Shown: positions 19,166 to 31,560, counted from the stretch's first letter. The stretch is 64,000 bases of DNA from Legionella israelensis (GCF_004571175.1 NZ_CP038273.1:186001-250000), one strand, 5' to 3'. Numbers and translations: made by a program. Notes: a model not told the origin generated them from the sequence alone.

Positions 19166-19892
19166 GATTTGCTCCTACAATTGTCCCTATGCGCTCTCCA
19201 CATACAATTTTCTTTAATGCTTCCGGGGCTGACATATCAAAAACCTGTAAAGGCATACCATGCTCCTGACATAAACAAATAGCTGTTGCATCCATCACTT
19301 GCAAACCCTTACTTAAAACTTCTTTATAGGTTAAGTAATCATAGCGAACAGCTTGTGGATTTTTGACCGGATCTTCAGAATAAATACCATCAACCTTAGT
19401 AGCCTTTAAAACAATATCAGCCTCTACCTCAATAGCTCGCAAACAAGCAGCAGAGTCCGTCGTAAAGAAAGGATTACCCGTACCGGCGGCAAAGATAACC
19501 ACATGCCCGTTTCTTAAGTGAGTGATGGCCTTACGGCGGTGATAAGGATCGACCACACCCAACATCGGAATAGCCGACATGATTCGGGCAGGAAGATCTA
19601 TACGCTCAAGAGAATCACGTAAAGCCAGAGCGTTCATTACGGTGGCCAACATCCCCATGTGATCTCCCGTAACTCTGCCTAAACCCGCCTCTGACAATAC
19701 TTTACCACGAAACAAATTGCCACCGCCAATAACCAGGCCTACTTCAACCCCCATAGCTATGAGTTCTGCAACATCCTTCGCTATTTTATCCAGAATCTTC
19801 GGATCTATACCAAACTGAGCCTGCCCCATCAGGGCTTCTCCACTGCACTTAAGTAGGATTCGTTTATATTTTAAAGGTTTAGTATTATTCAT
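19155..19892 (-). CDS. pyrH: UMP kinase PyrH
   Basis: PyrH phosphorylates UMP to UDP, the first committed kinase step for pyrimidine nucleotides, and in bacteria is a hexameric amino-acid-kinase-fold enzyme. The 245-residue protein shows [15 protein letters not shown] at the N-terminus, [27 protein letters not shown] and VDGIYSEDP. Its start shares a base with the tsf stop (TAATG), and its end overlaps frr by 11 bases. Confidence 0.97.
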   Translation of the reverse strand: MNNTKPLKYKRILLKCSGEALMGQAQFGIDPKILDKIAKDVAELIAMGVEVGLVIGGGNLFRGKVLSEAGLGRVTGDHMGMLATVMNALALRDSLERIDLPARIMSAIPMLGVVDPYHRRKAITHLRNGHVVIFAAGTGNPFFTTDSAACLRAIEVEADIVLKATKVDGIYSEDPVKNPQAVRYDYLTYKEVLSKGLQVMDATAICLCQEHGMPLQVFDMSAPEALKKIVCGERIGTIVGANHDQ

Positions 19893-20770
19893 TATTTATC
19901 GCGAACCTGTGCCATTACTTCTTCTACAAAGTTATCTTCTTTTTTATCAATACCTTCACCAACTTCAAAACGAACAAAAGAGAGCACCTCTGCATTTTTC
20001 TCCTTTAAGAGTTGACCTACTTTAATGTTGGGATCTTTGACAAAAGGTTGGCCCAGCAGACTCACCTCATCCATAAATTTATTAATGCGGCCTTCGATCA
20101 TTTTATCAATGATTTCTTGCGGCTTCCCACTTTCGCGAGCTTGAGCAGTAAATATTTCACGTTCATTTTCAATGGATTCTGCAGATACCTGATCACGGCT
20201 AACAACCATAGGACGGCTGGCTGCAACATGCATAGCAATGTCTTTTGCCAAAGACTCATCTCCATTTTTCAAAGCGACCATCACCCCGATACGATTACCG
20301 TGCAAATAATAGCCTATAACACCTTCACTGCTTAAACGCGCAATGCGGCGAATTTGAATATTTTCACCGATTTTAGCTACCAATTCCTGTCTGGCATCTT
20401 CAATAGCCATATTGCCTGGCAAAGTTTCCTTCAATAACTCGTTAACATCTGTTGTATCGGCATGTAATGCAGTCTCAGCCACTTTATCAGCAAAGTTGGT
20501 GAAACTTTCATCACGTGCAACAAAATCGGTTTCACTGTTGATTTCCAGCATTACAGCGGATTTTCCATCCGCAGAGCGCGCAACGACAATAACACCTTCT
20601 GCAGCAATTCGGTTTGCTTTTTTATCAGCTTTAGCCTGACCTGCCTTGCGCATTTCAGAAATGGCTTTTTCAATATCTCCGTCGGCGGCTACTAAAAACT
20701 TCTTACACTCCATCATGCCAGCGCCGGTACGCTCACGTAACTGCATGACTAATGCGGCACTAATCGTCAT
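19892..20770 (-). CDS. tsf: Elongation factor Ts
   Basis: EF-Ts exchanges GDP for GTP on EF-Tu. The 292-residue protein has the N-terminal UBA-like domain ([19 protein letters not shown]), the EF-Tu-contacting [10 protein letters not shown] and the C-terminal dimerisation region. It follows rpsB after a structured spacer of about 180 bases and overlaps pyrH by one base. Confidence 0.97.
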   Translation of the reverse strand: MTISAALVMQLRERTGAGMMECKKFLVAADGDIEKAISEMRKAGQAKADKKANRIAAEGVIVVARSADGKSAVMLEINSETDFVARDESFTNFADKVAETALHADTTDVNELLKETLPGNMAIEDARQELVAKIGENIQIRRIARLSSEGVIGYYLHGNRIGVMVALKNGDESLAKDIAMHVAASRPMVVSRDQVSAESIENEREIFTAQARESGKPQEIIDKMIEGRINKFMDEVSLLGQPFVKDPNIKVGQLLKEKNAEVLSFVRFEVGEGIDKKEDNFVEEVMAQVRDK

Positions 20771-20795
20771 TTTTCTCTACCTCCACATAATAAAA

Positions 20796-20939
20796 AGGGG
20801 GCTTGCTCTTAGCTTCTGTGCACTTATCATTTAACGGCTTTAAATTCGGCTGATACCGGCCTTAGCCAGCGCAGAGCTTAGCGCAAATTTTCGCTACGAT
20901 AAAAGGCAAGTGAACAGAGCCTACAACTCAAAGCCCCCT
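20796..20939 (-). promoter_or_regulatory. Long inverted repeat in the rpsB-tsf spacer
   Basis: The arm at 20796-20825 (starting AGGGGGCTTGCTC) is nearly the inverse complement of 20908-20939 (ending AAAGCCCCCT), sharing AGGGGGCTT, a CTGT block and CACTT. The transcript between rpsB and tsf can therefore fold into one long stem enclosing about 80 bases. Likely roles are partial termination or RNase processing that sets S2 and EF-Ts levels separately. This is inference from pairing only. Confidence 0.55.
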
Positions 20940-20953
20940 GTAATCAAACGGTT

Positions 20954-21718
20954 TTACTCCCCTGTTTTTTCAACAGCTTTCTCAGGCTCATCAGAAACTT
21001 CGACAAATTCAGCATCAGAAGACACTTCACCCACGGTTTTGCCTTGTTTTGCATCAAGAATGGCATCGGCAATACAGCGAACATAAATATCAATAGCCCG
21101 CATGGAGTCGTCATTTCCAGGAATAATATAATCGATGTTATCAGGAGAATTATTAGTATCCACCACGCCTATTACTGGAATTCGTAGTTTTCGCGCTTCC
21201 TCAACGGCAATATGCTCAAATCCTACATCAATAACAAATAAAGCATCGGGCAGACCACCCATATTCTCAATACCACCCAATCCTTGTTCAAGTTTTTCAA
21301 GCTCACGGTTTAACATCAGGGCTTCTTTTTTAATCATAGTATTAAATAGCCCTTTATCGCGCATTTCCTTCAATTCTTTTAAACGAATAATGGATTGACG
21401 AACAGTTTTATAGTTGGTCAGCATACCACCTAACCAGCGGTGATCCACGTAAGGCATACCACATCTCTCAGCGTGCCTGCGGATACTTTCCTGAGCTGCG
21501 CGTTTCGTTCCTACAAACAATATTTTTGCATTGTTTGCAGCCAGTCGCCCGACATAATTGGTGACATCACGCAACATTGGCAAGGTTTTTTCCAAATTAA
21601 TAATATGGATTTTATTTCTAGAACCGAAAATATACTCGGCCATTTTGGGATTCCAGTAACGGGTACGATGCCCAAAATGAGCTCCCGCTTCAAGTAGTTC
21701 ACGCATACTTACATTCAT
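20954..21718 (-). CDS. rpsB: 30S ribosomal protein S2
   Basis: S2 binds late in 30S assembly and is needed for S1 attachment. The 254-residue protein starts [20 protein letters not shown] and has [38 protein letters not shown] and [17 protein letters not shown] prefer the second of two tandem ATG codons (21718), which gives AGGAG a spacing of 6; the first is at 21721. It heads the rpsB-tsf-pyrH-frr unit, with a promoter about 110 bases upstream. Confidence 0.96.
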   Translation of the reverse strand: MNVSMRELLEAGAHFGHRTRYWNPKMAEYIFGSRNKIHIINLEKTLPMLRDVTNYVGRLAANNAKILFVGTKRAAQESIRRHAERCGMPYVDHRWLGGMLTNYKTVRQSIIRLKELKEMRDKGLFNTMIKKEALMLNRELEKLEQGLGGIENMGGLPDALFVIDVGFEHIAVEEARKLRIPVIGVVDTNNSPDNIDYIIPGNDDSMRAIDIYVRCIADAILDAKQGKTVGEVSSDAEFVEVSDEPEKAVEKTGE

Positions 21719-21831
21719 CATTTTCTCCTGGGTTATGCCTCCACGCTCCCCATATGACACCCAAAATGAACGCACTTCCAATTTGAGACCCAGCCATATG
21801 TGTCGAAACGTGTGTGTATTTAAGCGCGTTA

Positions 21832-21860
21832 CTTATACCATAAATAGTTAATTTCAGCAA
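21832..21860 (-). promoter_or_regulatory. Sigma-70-like promoter of rpsB
   Basis: On the minus strand TTGCTG and TATAAG are separated by 17 bases and lie about 110 bases before the rpsB start. The leader between them and rpsB could hold the S2-binding leader known from enteric bacteria, but I did not identify its fold. Confidence 0.6.
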
Positions 21861-22008
21861 ATGAAACTTTGTTTTTCAAATATTTCTGTCTTTCACCTCT
21901 CCAATAAAATTGATCGCTTTATCCAAAAATTAACCGCAGAATAAATATTTTGTTCTATACTTTCAGCGAGAAAGTCATACTCTTATTAATCTATAAAAGG
22001 AGCTAACA

Positions 22009-22539
22009 ATGAACAAAGGAATGATATGGTTATCAGCTATTGCATTTTCTCTTTCTGTTAATACAGCTACAGTATTCGCCCTCCCAGCGGATAACATGAA
22101 AAAATGCCCGGGGCATGAATACAAGGAAAAAATGCTGGAGAAGTTAAATTTAACAGATGCACAAAAGAACCAAATCGAAGATATTAAAAAGCAATATAAG
22201 GAAGGCATGCGAGCAAAATTTGGTGAACTAAAAAATCTGCGCTCACAAATGATTGATTTAGTTAAATCGGATAAAATTGATGAAAATCAATTAAATCAAT
22301 TGGTGAATCAGAAAAAAGAAATACTTGGTTCGATTTTAAAATCGAAAATCATGATGAAAAATCAAATTTATAATGTTCTTAACGATGATCAGAAAAAACA
22401 ATATATTGACATGATGCAGAAATGGATGGATAAAAAAATGATGCACATGCAAAAAATGGATAAAAAAGATCAAACTGAAAGCAATGAAGGTGTTAATTTG
22501 ATGGATGAGGATGATACCAACGACACTGATTCAGAATAA
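22009..22539 (+). CDS. Periplasmic Spy/CpxP-like (LTxxQ) protein
   Basis: The 176-residue protein has a signal peptide (residues 1 to about 26, ending TVFALPA) and then an all-helical, Lys- and Met-rich body with the motif LNLTDAQKNQIEDIKKQ, matching the LTxxQ motif of Spy and CpxP. Proteins of this family are ATP-independent periplasmic chaperones or envelope-stress modulators. The C-terminus is Met-rich then acidic (MDEDDTNDTDSE), which could bind metal; that is inference. AAAGGAG precedes the ATG and a strong terminator follows, so it is a single-gene unit divergent from rpsB. Confidence 0.85.
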   Translation: MNKGMIWLSAIAFSLSVNTATVFALPADNMKKCPGHEYKEKMLEKLNLTDAQKNQIEDIKKQYKEGMRAKFGELKNLRSQMIDLVKSDKIDENQLNQLVNQKKEILGSILKSKIMMKNQIYNVLNDDQKKQYIDMMQKWMDKKMMHMQKMDKKDQTESNEGVNLMDEDDTNDTDSE

Positions 22540-22552
22540 TATTAATCAGGGT

Positions 22553-22586
22553 AAAAACAGCGCAGTCACACCCGCGCTGTTTTTAT
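22553..22586 (+). terminator. Rho-independent terminator after the Spy-like gene
   Basis: AAAAACAGCGC and GCGCTGTTTTT form an 11-bp stem with a 10-base loop, starting 14 bases after the stop codon. Confidence 0.9.
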
Positions 22587-22870
22587 TTAATAAGGTATAA
22601 AAATTATCTTAAAATCCGGATCTTAGTCATTTTTTAGCTCCAATTAGCGCGGTAACTATATACAGCAGAATTCGATTTAAAAAACGGTTAAAACCCAGAC
22701 AGAATACTATGATAAGAAATTTACCTTCTTTTAATCTCGTGACGGAAAACTCCAACGATGCTAAAATATTAACGTAAGTTCGACATGAAATTACACAAAT
22801 TTTTATGTTGCTAAACGAGCATTGTCCTAAAAAGCAAAGCTTTTATACGGATCCAACAAAATACCCTGGC
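22587..22870. other. Gene-free stretch upstream of map
   Basis: A+T-rich sequence with no ORF or RNA gene that I can support. It presumably contains the map promoter, but I see no box pair that stands out. Confidence 0.45.
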
Positions 22871-22904
22871 CCGACATAAGAAAATTCTGTTTTTCTTATG
22901 TCGG
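22871..22904. repeat. Perfect 14-bp inverted repeat just upstream of map
   Basis: CCGACATAAGAAAA (22871-22884) and its exact complement TTTTCTTATGTCGG (22891-22904) flank a 6-base loop. It ends 35 bases before the preferred map start. There is no T-run after it, so it is more likely an operator, an mRNA leader hairpin or a dispersed palindrome than a terminator. Confidence 0.6.
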
Positions 22905-22938
22905 ACTAACATTAAAATTATACATGGGCGATAGGTTA

Positions 22939-23703
22939 ATGGCGGTAACAATTAAAACTCCTGAAGAAATTGAAAAAATGCGAGTGGCAGGTCGTCTTGC
23001 TGCTGAAGTTTTACAAATGATAGAACCCTATGTCATACCAGGTGTAACCACCGATGAATTAAACAATATCTGTCATGATTACATCGTAAATACTCAAAAA
23101 GCCATACCTGCCCCTTTGGATTATCATGGTTTTCCAAAATCAATCTGCACATCTATTAATCATGTTGTCTGCCACGGGATACCTGGAAAAAAAAGACTAA
23201 AAGAAGGGGATATTATTAACATTGATGTAACAGTCATTAAGGATGGCTTTCATGGCGATACAAGCAAAATGTTCTTTGTAGGTAAGCCTTCTATTAAAGC
23301 TCTTCATGTTGTCAAAATAGCTCATGAGTGCCTTTTTATTGGCATAAATATGGTGAAGCCCGGTGTTCGGCTTGGCGATATTGGACATGCTATCCAACAG
23401 CATGCAGAAAAAAATCGATGCTCCGTCGTAAGAGAATATTGCGGTCATGGTATTGGTCGCATTTTTCATGAAGATCCGCAAGTTCTTCATTACGGCACTC
23501 CGGGAACAGGCGAAATTTTACGTTCTGGAATGACTTTTACTATTGAACCAATGGTTAACATTGGCAAACATCATACGCGTTTATTACCAGATAATTGGAC
23601 CGTAGTAACCAAAGATCACAGTTTGTCTGCCCAGTGGGAGCACACTTTACTGGTTACCGAGGATGGGGTCGAAATTTTGACCTTACGTGATGAAGAACGA
23701 TAA
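22939..23703 (+). CDS. map: Methionine aminopeptidase type I
   Basis: Map removes the initiator methionine from nascent proteins. The product shows the two-metal ligands of the pita-bread fold: IINIDVTVIKDGFHGDTSKM (two Asp), REYCGHGIGRIFHEDP (His), FTIEPMVNIG (Glu) and QWEHTLLVTEDG (Glu). I chose ATG 22939 (MAVTIKTPEEIEKMR), which follows AGG and matches relatives; ATG 22924 would add five residues. It overlaps the glnD start and is probably cotranscribed with it. Confidence 0.94.
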   Translation: MAVTIKTPEEIEKMRVAGRLAAEVLQMIEPYVIPGVTTDELNNICHDYIVNTQKAIPAPLDYHGFPKSICTSINHVVCHGIPGKKRLKEGDIINIDVTVIKDGFHGDTSKMFFVGKPSIKALHVVKIAHECLFIGINMVKPGVRLGDIGHAIQQHAEKNRCSVVREYCGHGIGRIFHEDPQVLHYGTPGTGEILRSGMTFTIEPMVNIGKHHTRLLPDNWTVVTKDHSLSAQWEHTLLVTEDGVEILTLRDEER

Positions 23704-26263
23704 CAGGCAATTAAAAAAAAATCTCCGACAGTTCAAAAATGAATTGTGTAATGAATTACGTGAGCATGGAAGTATTCAAGTTATCACACGAAAACTTGTC
23801 CATTTCATAGATGAATTACTCATCGCTTTGTTTCAAAAAAACAACTTACATGTAGATAATGCATTTTGTCTGATTGCTCTCGGCAGTTATGGCAGACGTG
23901 AATTACAGCTTTATTCTGATATTGATTTACTGCTATTACATACGAATGATATCAATGAGTCATCCCTGGATCATGCCCAATCTTTTATTCAGGACTGTTG
24001 GGATATAGGGCTTGAAACCAGCCACCAGTTCACAACCGTGAAACATTGTGCCGATTTAGCCAGCAATGATTTAAGCGTGATTTCCAGCATCATGGACATG
24101 CACCTGCTTTGTGGCCGGGCTAATTTAATGGAAGAATTAATTTATCAAACCCATCCATTACATATGTGGCCTAGCAAAGAGTATTTTTTTGCCAAGCAAG
24201 AGGAACAGAACAAGCGATACAAAAAATACGATGAAACCGCTTATAATCTTGAACCTAATGTTAAAAATGGTCCTGGCGGAATAAGAGACTTACAGATATT
24301 ACTCAGCATATCCAAACGACATTTTAATATTAAAAAACTCGCTGACGGTATTTACAGTGGCTTTATTCTGGATAAGGAATACGAAGAACTTGTTTCATGT
24401 CAACATTTTCTCTGGCGAGTCCGTTTTGCCTTGCACATGCTTGCGGGGAAAAAAGAAGACCGCCTGCTTTTTGATCATCAAATCAGGCTTGCTGAATTCT
24501 TTGGTTACAAAGACAAACCACATTCTCTTGCCATTGAACAGTTTATGAAAACGTATTTTAAAATCATCAAGCGAAGTCGGGAATTGAATGAAATGCTGCT
24601 CCAATGGTTTGCAGAAGTCATTATTGAGCACCCTAAACAACGGTTAATCAGCCTTGATAACGAATTTCAACTATCCAATCATTATATTGAAGCTAAAAAT
24701 GCGCGGGTTTTTCGACAACGTCCTCATGCCATTCTTTCCTTGTTTCTCTGGATTGCCAAAAAACCTGAAATTAAAGGCGTTCGAGCCAGCTCGATACGAT
24801 TAATTCGTCAATCCCTTTATTTAATCAATACGCCCTTTCGAAATGCAAAAATATCAACTGAATTATTCATGAATATTCTTAAAGCAGAGGAACCTTATGA
24901 AGCCTTGCAACGCATGAACCGTTATGGTGTTTTAGCCCGATATCTTGACTGTTTTGCAACCGTAACGGGACAAATGCAATATGATCTTTTTCATGTTTAC
25001 ACAGTCGATCAGCATACGATGTTTGTGATTCGTAATATTTCCCGCTTTAAACAGGAAGCTTTTTTCAGTAGTTATCCTCTGTGCTCTAATCTTTTCCCCA
25101 CTCTCAAAAAACCTGAAATTCTTTATCTTGCTGCCTTGTTTCATGATATTGCCAAGGGACGAAACGGCGATCATTCCGTATTAGGCGCCATAGAAGCTGA
25201 GCATTTCGCTCAACATCACAGACTTGATAGAGACAATACACATTTACTGACATGGCTTGTTCAAAATCATCTGCTTATGTCAATCACTGCTCAACGCAAA
25301 GATATTTATGATCCAAAAACCATCACTGAATTTTGCAAATTGATGCCCCATCGAGATTACCTCGATTATCTTTATCTGCTGACCGTAGCTGATATCTGCG
25401 CCACTAATCCAAAACTGTGGAATGCCTGGAAAGATTCATTGCTCAAGGAACTGTACCATGCAGCAAATGACTTGATGAAAAAAGAAAAAACCTCATTTGA
25501 TGAATCATCCCTCATTACCGTGCGCCAACAAATTGCTATGGATTTACTGAGCCAAGAAGATATTGATCAGCAAAAAGTGCAAAAACTATGGTCAACGTTT
25601 AAAGGTAAATATTTTTTACATGAATCACCAGATGTGATTGTCCGTCACACCAAAGCAATATTGAATTGCAAGACCTTTCCCTTGATTTTAATCATGCCGC
25701 ACCATACTCAAGGAGGAACCGAAATATTTATTTACATGCCACATAAAGATGAGCGATTCATTATAACAACCACGGTACTCAGCAATTTCAATATGACCAT
25801 CCAGGAAGCCTCGATCATCACCTGTGATAATGCCTATGATTTAGATACTTACATCATACTTGATGATCAGGATAGAGCTTTTCTAGATAAACAAAAAACT
25901 GAAAGCATAAAAAAAGCTTTATTCGATTCTCTGGTATCTACGTCTGATCAGCTACCTGTTATTTCTCGAAAAAGAATTTCTCGAGCTCATGCGCATTTTA
26001 AATTTAAACCAGAAATTAGCTTTGATGAGGATCATTTAAATCAGCAAACCTCCCTTTTTTTAGTGACCAATGACAGACCGGGTCTTTTAGCAAGAATCAG
26101 TCGTGTTTTTTTTAATTTAAAAATACATTTGCATAACGCCAAGATTGCAACTGCGGGGGAGCGCGTGGAAGATACCTTCTATATTACCAATCAGCATGGA
26201 CATATGCTCAATCAAAATGAGAAAGAGGCTTTAAAACAGGAATTAAGTATACTCGCCCATTAA
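23690..26263 (+). CDS. glnD: Bifunctional uridylyltransferase/uridylyl-removing enzyme GlnD
   Basis: GlnD senses glutamine and adds or removes UMP from PII, controlling nitrogen assimilation. The 857-residue protein has the nucleotidyltransferase motif GSYGRRELQLYSDIDLLL, the conserved NVKNGPGGIRDLQ, an HD phosphohydrolase domain (LFHDIAKGRNGDHS) and C-terminal ACT sequence (VTNDRPGLLARISRVFF). It starts within the last codons of map; GTG 23687 is also possible, but ATG 23690 is better. The first ACT repeat region (GGTEIFIYMPHKDERF) is divergent but recognisable. Confidence 0.95.
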   Translation: MKNDNRQLKKNLRQFKNELCNELREHGSIQVITRKLVHFIDELLIALFQKNNLHVDNAFCLIALGSYGRRELQLYSDIDLLLLHTNDINESSLDHAQSFIQDCWDIGLETSHQFTTVKHCADLASNDLSVISSIMDMHLLCGRANLMEELIYQTHPLHMWPSKEYFFAKQEEQNKRYKKYDETAYNLEPNVKNGPGGIRDLQILLSISKRHFNIKKLADGIYSGFILDKEYEELVSCQHFLWRVRFALHMLAGKKEDRLLFDHQIRLAEFFGYKDKPHSLAIEQFMKTYFKIIKRSRELNEMLLQWFAEVIIEHPKQRLISLDNEFQLSNHYIEAKNARVFRQRPHAILSLFLWIAKKPEIKGVRASSIRLIRQSLYLINTPFRNAKISTELFMNILKAEEPYEALQRMNRYGVLARYLDCFATVTGQMQYDLFHVYTVDQHTMFVIRNISRFKQEAFFSSYPLCSNLFPTLKKPEILYLAALFHDIAKGRNGDHSVLGAIEAEHFAQHHRLDRDNTHLLTWLVQNHLLMSITAQRKDIYDPKTITEFCKLMPHRDYLDYLYLLTVADICATNPKLWNAWKDSLLKELYHAANDLMKKEKTSFDESSLITVRQQIAMDLLSQEDIDQQKVQKLWSTFKGKYFLHESPDVIVRHTKAILNCKTFPLILIMPHHTQGGTEIFIYMPHKDERFIITTTVLSNFNMTIQEASIITCDNAYDLDTYIILDDQDRAFLDKQKTESIKKALFDSLVSTSDQLPVISRKRISRAHAHFKFKPEISFDEDHLNQQTSLFLVTNDRPGLLARISRVFFNLKIHLHNAKIATAGERVEDTFYITNQHGHMLNQNEKEALKQELSILAH

Positions 26264-26332
26264 TTTTTTAGGATAATTTTCATTTAATATGCGCCATAAA
26301 TGAGCATTCGTAAGCTGTTCCAAAAATACAAT

Positions 26333-26830
26333 CTACGAACGAACAGCAAAAAAATCCGTTAAGAGTGATGCACACTCATACTGCATAGGTCCTTCATCAA
26401 TCTGGATTCTATGATTTAACAGCAAATTATGTGCCAAATTAAAAATCGAGCCCGCAGCTCCTGTCTTGAAATCCCGGGTAGCAAAGACCAAACGTTTAAT
26501 GCGGGCCTGGACCAAGGCACCCGCACACATCGGGCATGGTTCTAAAGTGACATAAAGAGTTGTATTTAAAAGCCGATAATTTCCAAGCGAACGAGCAGCT
26601 TCTCTGACGGCAATAATTTCTGCATGAGCTGTGGGGTCGTGATGTTTTAAAACGGTATTATAACCTTGCCCCAGTAGACGATGATTTTCATCAACAAGCA
26701 CGGCACCTACCGGAACCTCATTTTGACGTTGTGCTTTAAGAGCAAGTTCATAAGCCTGCTTCATCCAATATCGATCCGACATTTTATCAAAGTATTCTTC
26801 GTAGACACCGTCAAAGAATGGATTGTTCAT
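26333..26830 (-). CDS. tadA: tRNA-specific adenosine deaminase TadA
   Basis: TadA converts A34 to inosine in tRNA-Arg(ACG), an essential wobble modification. The 165-residue protein has the deaminase zinc motif [13 protein letters not shown] and [16 protein letters not shown], plus [12 protein letters not shown] chose the ATG at 26830, which overlaps the guaA stop by 4 bases (ATGA); an in-frame GTG two codons earlier is less likely. The N-terminus is about 15-20 residues longer than the E. coli core ([15 protein letters not shown] begins at residue 17). Confidence 0.93.
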   Translation of the reverse strand: MNNPFFDGVYEEYFDKMSDRYWMKQAYELALKAQRQNEVPVGAVLVDENHRLLGQGYNTVLKHHDPTAHAEIIAVREAARSLGNYRLLNTTLYVTLEPCPMCAGALVQARIKRLVFATRDFKTGAAGSIFNLAHNLLLNHRIQIDEGPMQYECASLLTDFFAVRS

Positions 26831-28403
26831 TCCCACTCAATTGTTGCAGGAGGCTTACCTGAAATGTCATAGGTAACACGTGACACGCCTTCAACTTCAT
26901 TAATAATCCGGTTAGATACTTTTCCTAAAAAATCCCAAGGCAAATGAGCCCAGTGAGCTGTCATGAAATCTACAGTTTCTACAGCTCGCAAGCATATAAT
27001 ATAATCATAACGGCGACCGTCTCCCATTACCCCCACACTTTTAACCGGCAGAAAAACAGCAAAAGCTTGGCTGACTTTATGGTATAGATCCGCAGCATAC
27101 AATTCTTCGATAAATATTGCATCGGCCTGACGCAAGATATCAGCAAATTCCTTTTTTACTTCTGTCAATATCCGCACACCCAATCCAGGGCCTGGAAAAG
27201 GATGTCGGTAAACCATATCATAAGGCAGTCCCAGCTCAAGTCCCACTTTACGTACTTCGTCTTTAAAAAGCTGACGTATAGGTTCTAACAGCTTTAAATT
27301 CAATTTCTCCGGCAACCCACCTACATTATGATGAGACTTGATCACTGTGGAGGGGTTGGAGTGTCCTCCTGCCGACTCGATAACATCCGGATAAATAGTC
27401 CCTTGTGCGAGCCATTTTACACGGGGGATTTTTTCAGCTTCCTTCTCGAACACTTCTATAAATGTTCGTCCAATCCGCTTTCTTTTTTCTTCGGGACAGG
27501 TGACACCTTCTAAAGCGGATAAAAACTGATCCTCTGCATGGACAGCAATCACATGAATGCCCATATGCTGAGCAAACATCAGCATCACCTGCTCGGCTTC
27601 ATTCTGTCTTAAAAGGCCAGTATCAACAAATACGCAAACCAGCTGATCACCGATAGCTTTATGCAGTAGAGCAGCTACTACAGAGGAGTCTACTCCACCT
27701 GATAAACCCAGCAATACTTTATCTTTACCCACTTGCTGTCTGATAAGATCAACAGATTCTTCAATAATATGGCCTGCGGTCCATGTAGTTGAAGCTTTGC
27801 AAATATCGACTACAAATCGTTGTAAAATTCTTAAGCCCTGAAGGGTATGCGTCACTTCCGGATGAAATTGCAGGCCATACCAATGACGAGATTCATCAGC
27901 CATGCCAGCTATAGGTGCATTCTGCGTTTCACAAATGATTTTAAATCCCTGAGGTAAAGCAGTCACTTTATCCCCATGACTCATCCATACATCCAGCAGT
28001 GCATTGCCGTTTTCATCGGCTCTGTCCTCAATATCGCTCAATAAATGGCTATGGCCATGCAAACGCAATTCTGCGTAACCAAACTCGCGCAAAGAAGAGA
28101 TTTGTACCTCGCCTCCTAACTGAACGGCCATTGTTTGCATTCCATAACAAATGCCAAGTATAGGAAGACTGGTTTTAAACAACCACTCAGGTGCTCGGGG
28201 ATTGTTAATCTGGGTAACGGTTGAAGGACCTCCCGATAAAATGACACCGCGGGGATTCATTTCTAAAAATTGCTTTTTTTCAATAAAATAAGGATATATT
28301 TCACAATATACCCCCATTTCGCGAATTCGTCGTGCAATGAGCTGTGTATATTGTGAACCAAAATCAAGGATAAGAATGGGTTGCTCTTTAAATTTTGTTT
28401 TCA

Positions 28404-28404
<1 letters not shown>
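26827..28404 (-). CDS. guaA: GMP synthase (glutamine-hydrolysing)
   Basis: GuaA aminates XMP to GMP using glutamine and ATP. The 525-residue protein has the class I amidotransferase triad (nucleophile Cys86 in LGICYGMQ, His/Glu in LQFHPEVTH), the ATP-pyrophosphatase loop [17 protein letters not shown] and the C-terminal dimerisation domain ending [16 protein letters not shown]. It shares one base with the guaB stop (TAATG) and four with tadA, forming a guaB-guaA-tadA unit. Confidence 0.98.
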
Positions 28405-29937
<1,533 letters not shown>

Positions 29938-30179
29938 CAACAATTTCATTTATTCAGCAAATTATGGCACAAAATGGTGACTGAAAAGAAAATGTTTCAT
30001 GATAAATAAAAGCTTCCTCAAAACATAATTACCCACCCTTTTAGACTCTAATGTTTTTTATTGCCTGCCTATTGTTAACATTTTTACAATTCAATCGATG
30101 ACATCTTGAATTCATGGTTAATAAACGTGTAAACTGAGGGCAAATAATAAATCTTTTATCAAAGAGGAAGGAAACATCT

Positions 30180-31010
30180 GTGGCTGAAATTATTGTAATA
30201 ACGTCAGGTAAAGGTGGAGTAGGCAAAACCACGTCTTCAGCGGCCATTTCCTCTGGACTGGCCATGCGAGGCCATAAAACCGTTGTAATTGATTTTGATA
30301 TTGGTCTGCGAAACCTCGATATTATTATGGGTTGTGAACGCAGGGTTGTTTATGATTTTATTAATGTTGTCAATGGAGAGGCCACATTAAATCAGGCTTT
30401 AATTAAAGATAAAAGAATTCAGAACCTATATATTCTTCCGGCTTCACAGACACGCGATAAGGATGCTCTGACACTTGAAGGTGTTGAAAAAATTCTGAAT
30501 GATTTATCCAATGAATTTGAATACATTGTATGTGACTCACCAGCCGGTATAGAATCTGGTGCTCTTATGGCAATGTATTTTGCCGATCGTGCTATTATTG
30601 TCACTAATCCCGAAGTGTCTTCCGTAAGAGATTCCGACCGTATTCTGGGAATACTGGCAAGTAAATCAAAACGCGCTATTGAAAATAAAGAGCCAATCAA
30701 AGAATCTCTTTTGTTAACTCGCTATGATCCACACCGGGTTGAAAAAGGGGAAATGTTATCAGTTGATGATGTTGAAGAGATTCTTGCTATTGAATTGATA
30801 GGCGTTATTCCTGAATCCAAGGCAGTCTTAAAGGCCTCTAATACTGGTACACCTGTTGTTTTGGAAGCGGAAAGTGATGCAAGTCTTGCCTATCAGGATG
30901 CCATAGCACGTTTTTTAGGTGAAGAAAGACCTATGAGATACATAAGCAACGAGCGTAAAGGAATACTCCGTCGAATTTTCGGCAAAAATAAGGAGGATAT
31001 GCCAGCATGA
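30180..31010 (+). CDS. minD: Septum site-determining ATPase MinD
   Basis: MinD is the membrane-binding ATPase that recruits MinC and oscillates with MinE. The 276-residue protein has the deviant Walker A motif [10 protein letters not shown] (residues 9-18), the switch [26 protein letters not shown] and a C-terminal amphipathic basic helix ([13 protein letters not shown]) for membrane attachment. The start is GTG with AGGAAGG upstream. It overlaps minE by 4 bases. minC is at the other end of this window on the opposite strand. Confidence 0.97.
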   Translation: MAEIIVITSGKGGVGKTTSSAAISSGLAMRGHKTVVIDFDIGLRNLDIIMGCERRVVYDFINVVNGEATLNQALIKDKRIQNLYILPASQTRDKDALTLEGVEKILNDLSNEFEYIVCDSPAGIESGALMAMYFADRAIIVTNPEVSSVRDSDRILGILASKSKRAIENKEPIKESLLLTRYDPHRVEKGEMLSVDDVEEILAIELIGVIPESKAVLKASNTGTPVVLEAESDASLAYQDAIARFLGEERPMRYISNERKGILRRIFGKNKEDMPA

Positions 31011-31270
31011 GCTTATTCAATTATCTGCGAAAAAAAACATCCACGGCCTCTTTAGCAAAAGAGAGATTACAAATTATTATTTCGCATGAACGCTCTCAGC
31101 GTAATACTCCAGATTACTTACCCAAACTAAAAGAAGAAATATTATCAGTAATTGCCAAATATGTACCAATCAGCAATGATCAAGTCAGTGTAAATCTAGA
31201 GAGGATGGGTGACAGTGCTGTGCTTGAACTTAACGTTACTATGCCTGATGAAACTTTAGAAGAAGTATAA
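31007..31270 (+). CDS. minE: Cell division topological specificity factor MinE
   Basis: MinE stimulates MinD ATPase activity and confines MinC/D to the poles. The 87-residue protein has the anti-MinCD helix region ([20 protein letters not shown]) and the C-terminal dimerisation strand ([20 protein letters not shown]). It is translationally coupled to minD. It converges with fadE. Confidence 0.97.
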   Translation: MSLFNYLRKKTSTASLAKERLQIIISHERSQRNTPDYLPKLKEEILSVIAKYVPISNDQVSVNLERMGDSAVLELNVTMPDETLEEV

Positions 31271-31384
31271 TCTAAAGATACGGCCAACTCTGGTAGTAAA
31301 TACAAAGTATTATGGCGAAATGGTAATGCCATTGTGCCCAATGCATCTGATTTAAATTTTTCTTTATTTCTTGCTTAATTTGCC

Positions 31385-31456
31385 GTTGTTATGCCAGGGT
31401 CAAGCTCCTTACATTTCAGCTATAAGCTAACCTTTTGTTGATAGTAGCATAACAAC
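31385..31456. repeat. 10-bp inverted repeat in the minE-fadE spacer
   Basis: GTTGTTATGC (31385-31394) and GCATAACAAC (31447-31456) are exact inverted copies 52 bases apart. The spacing fits a small MITE-like element or a long hairpin between the convergent genes. The 290-base spacer holds nothing else that I can support. Confidence 0.4.
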
Positions 31457-31560
31457 AGAGAGATTTTGGTCCAAGCTACGAGAAAAATTCCCCAAAAAAG
31501 TCTAATACAGGCGTGTCGACTTTTAGGAGCTTTCTCGCAAGATGGATCTCCAAACAAAAG

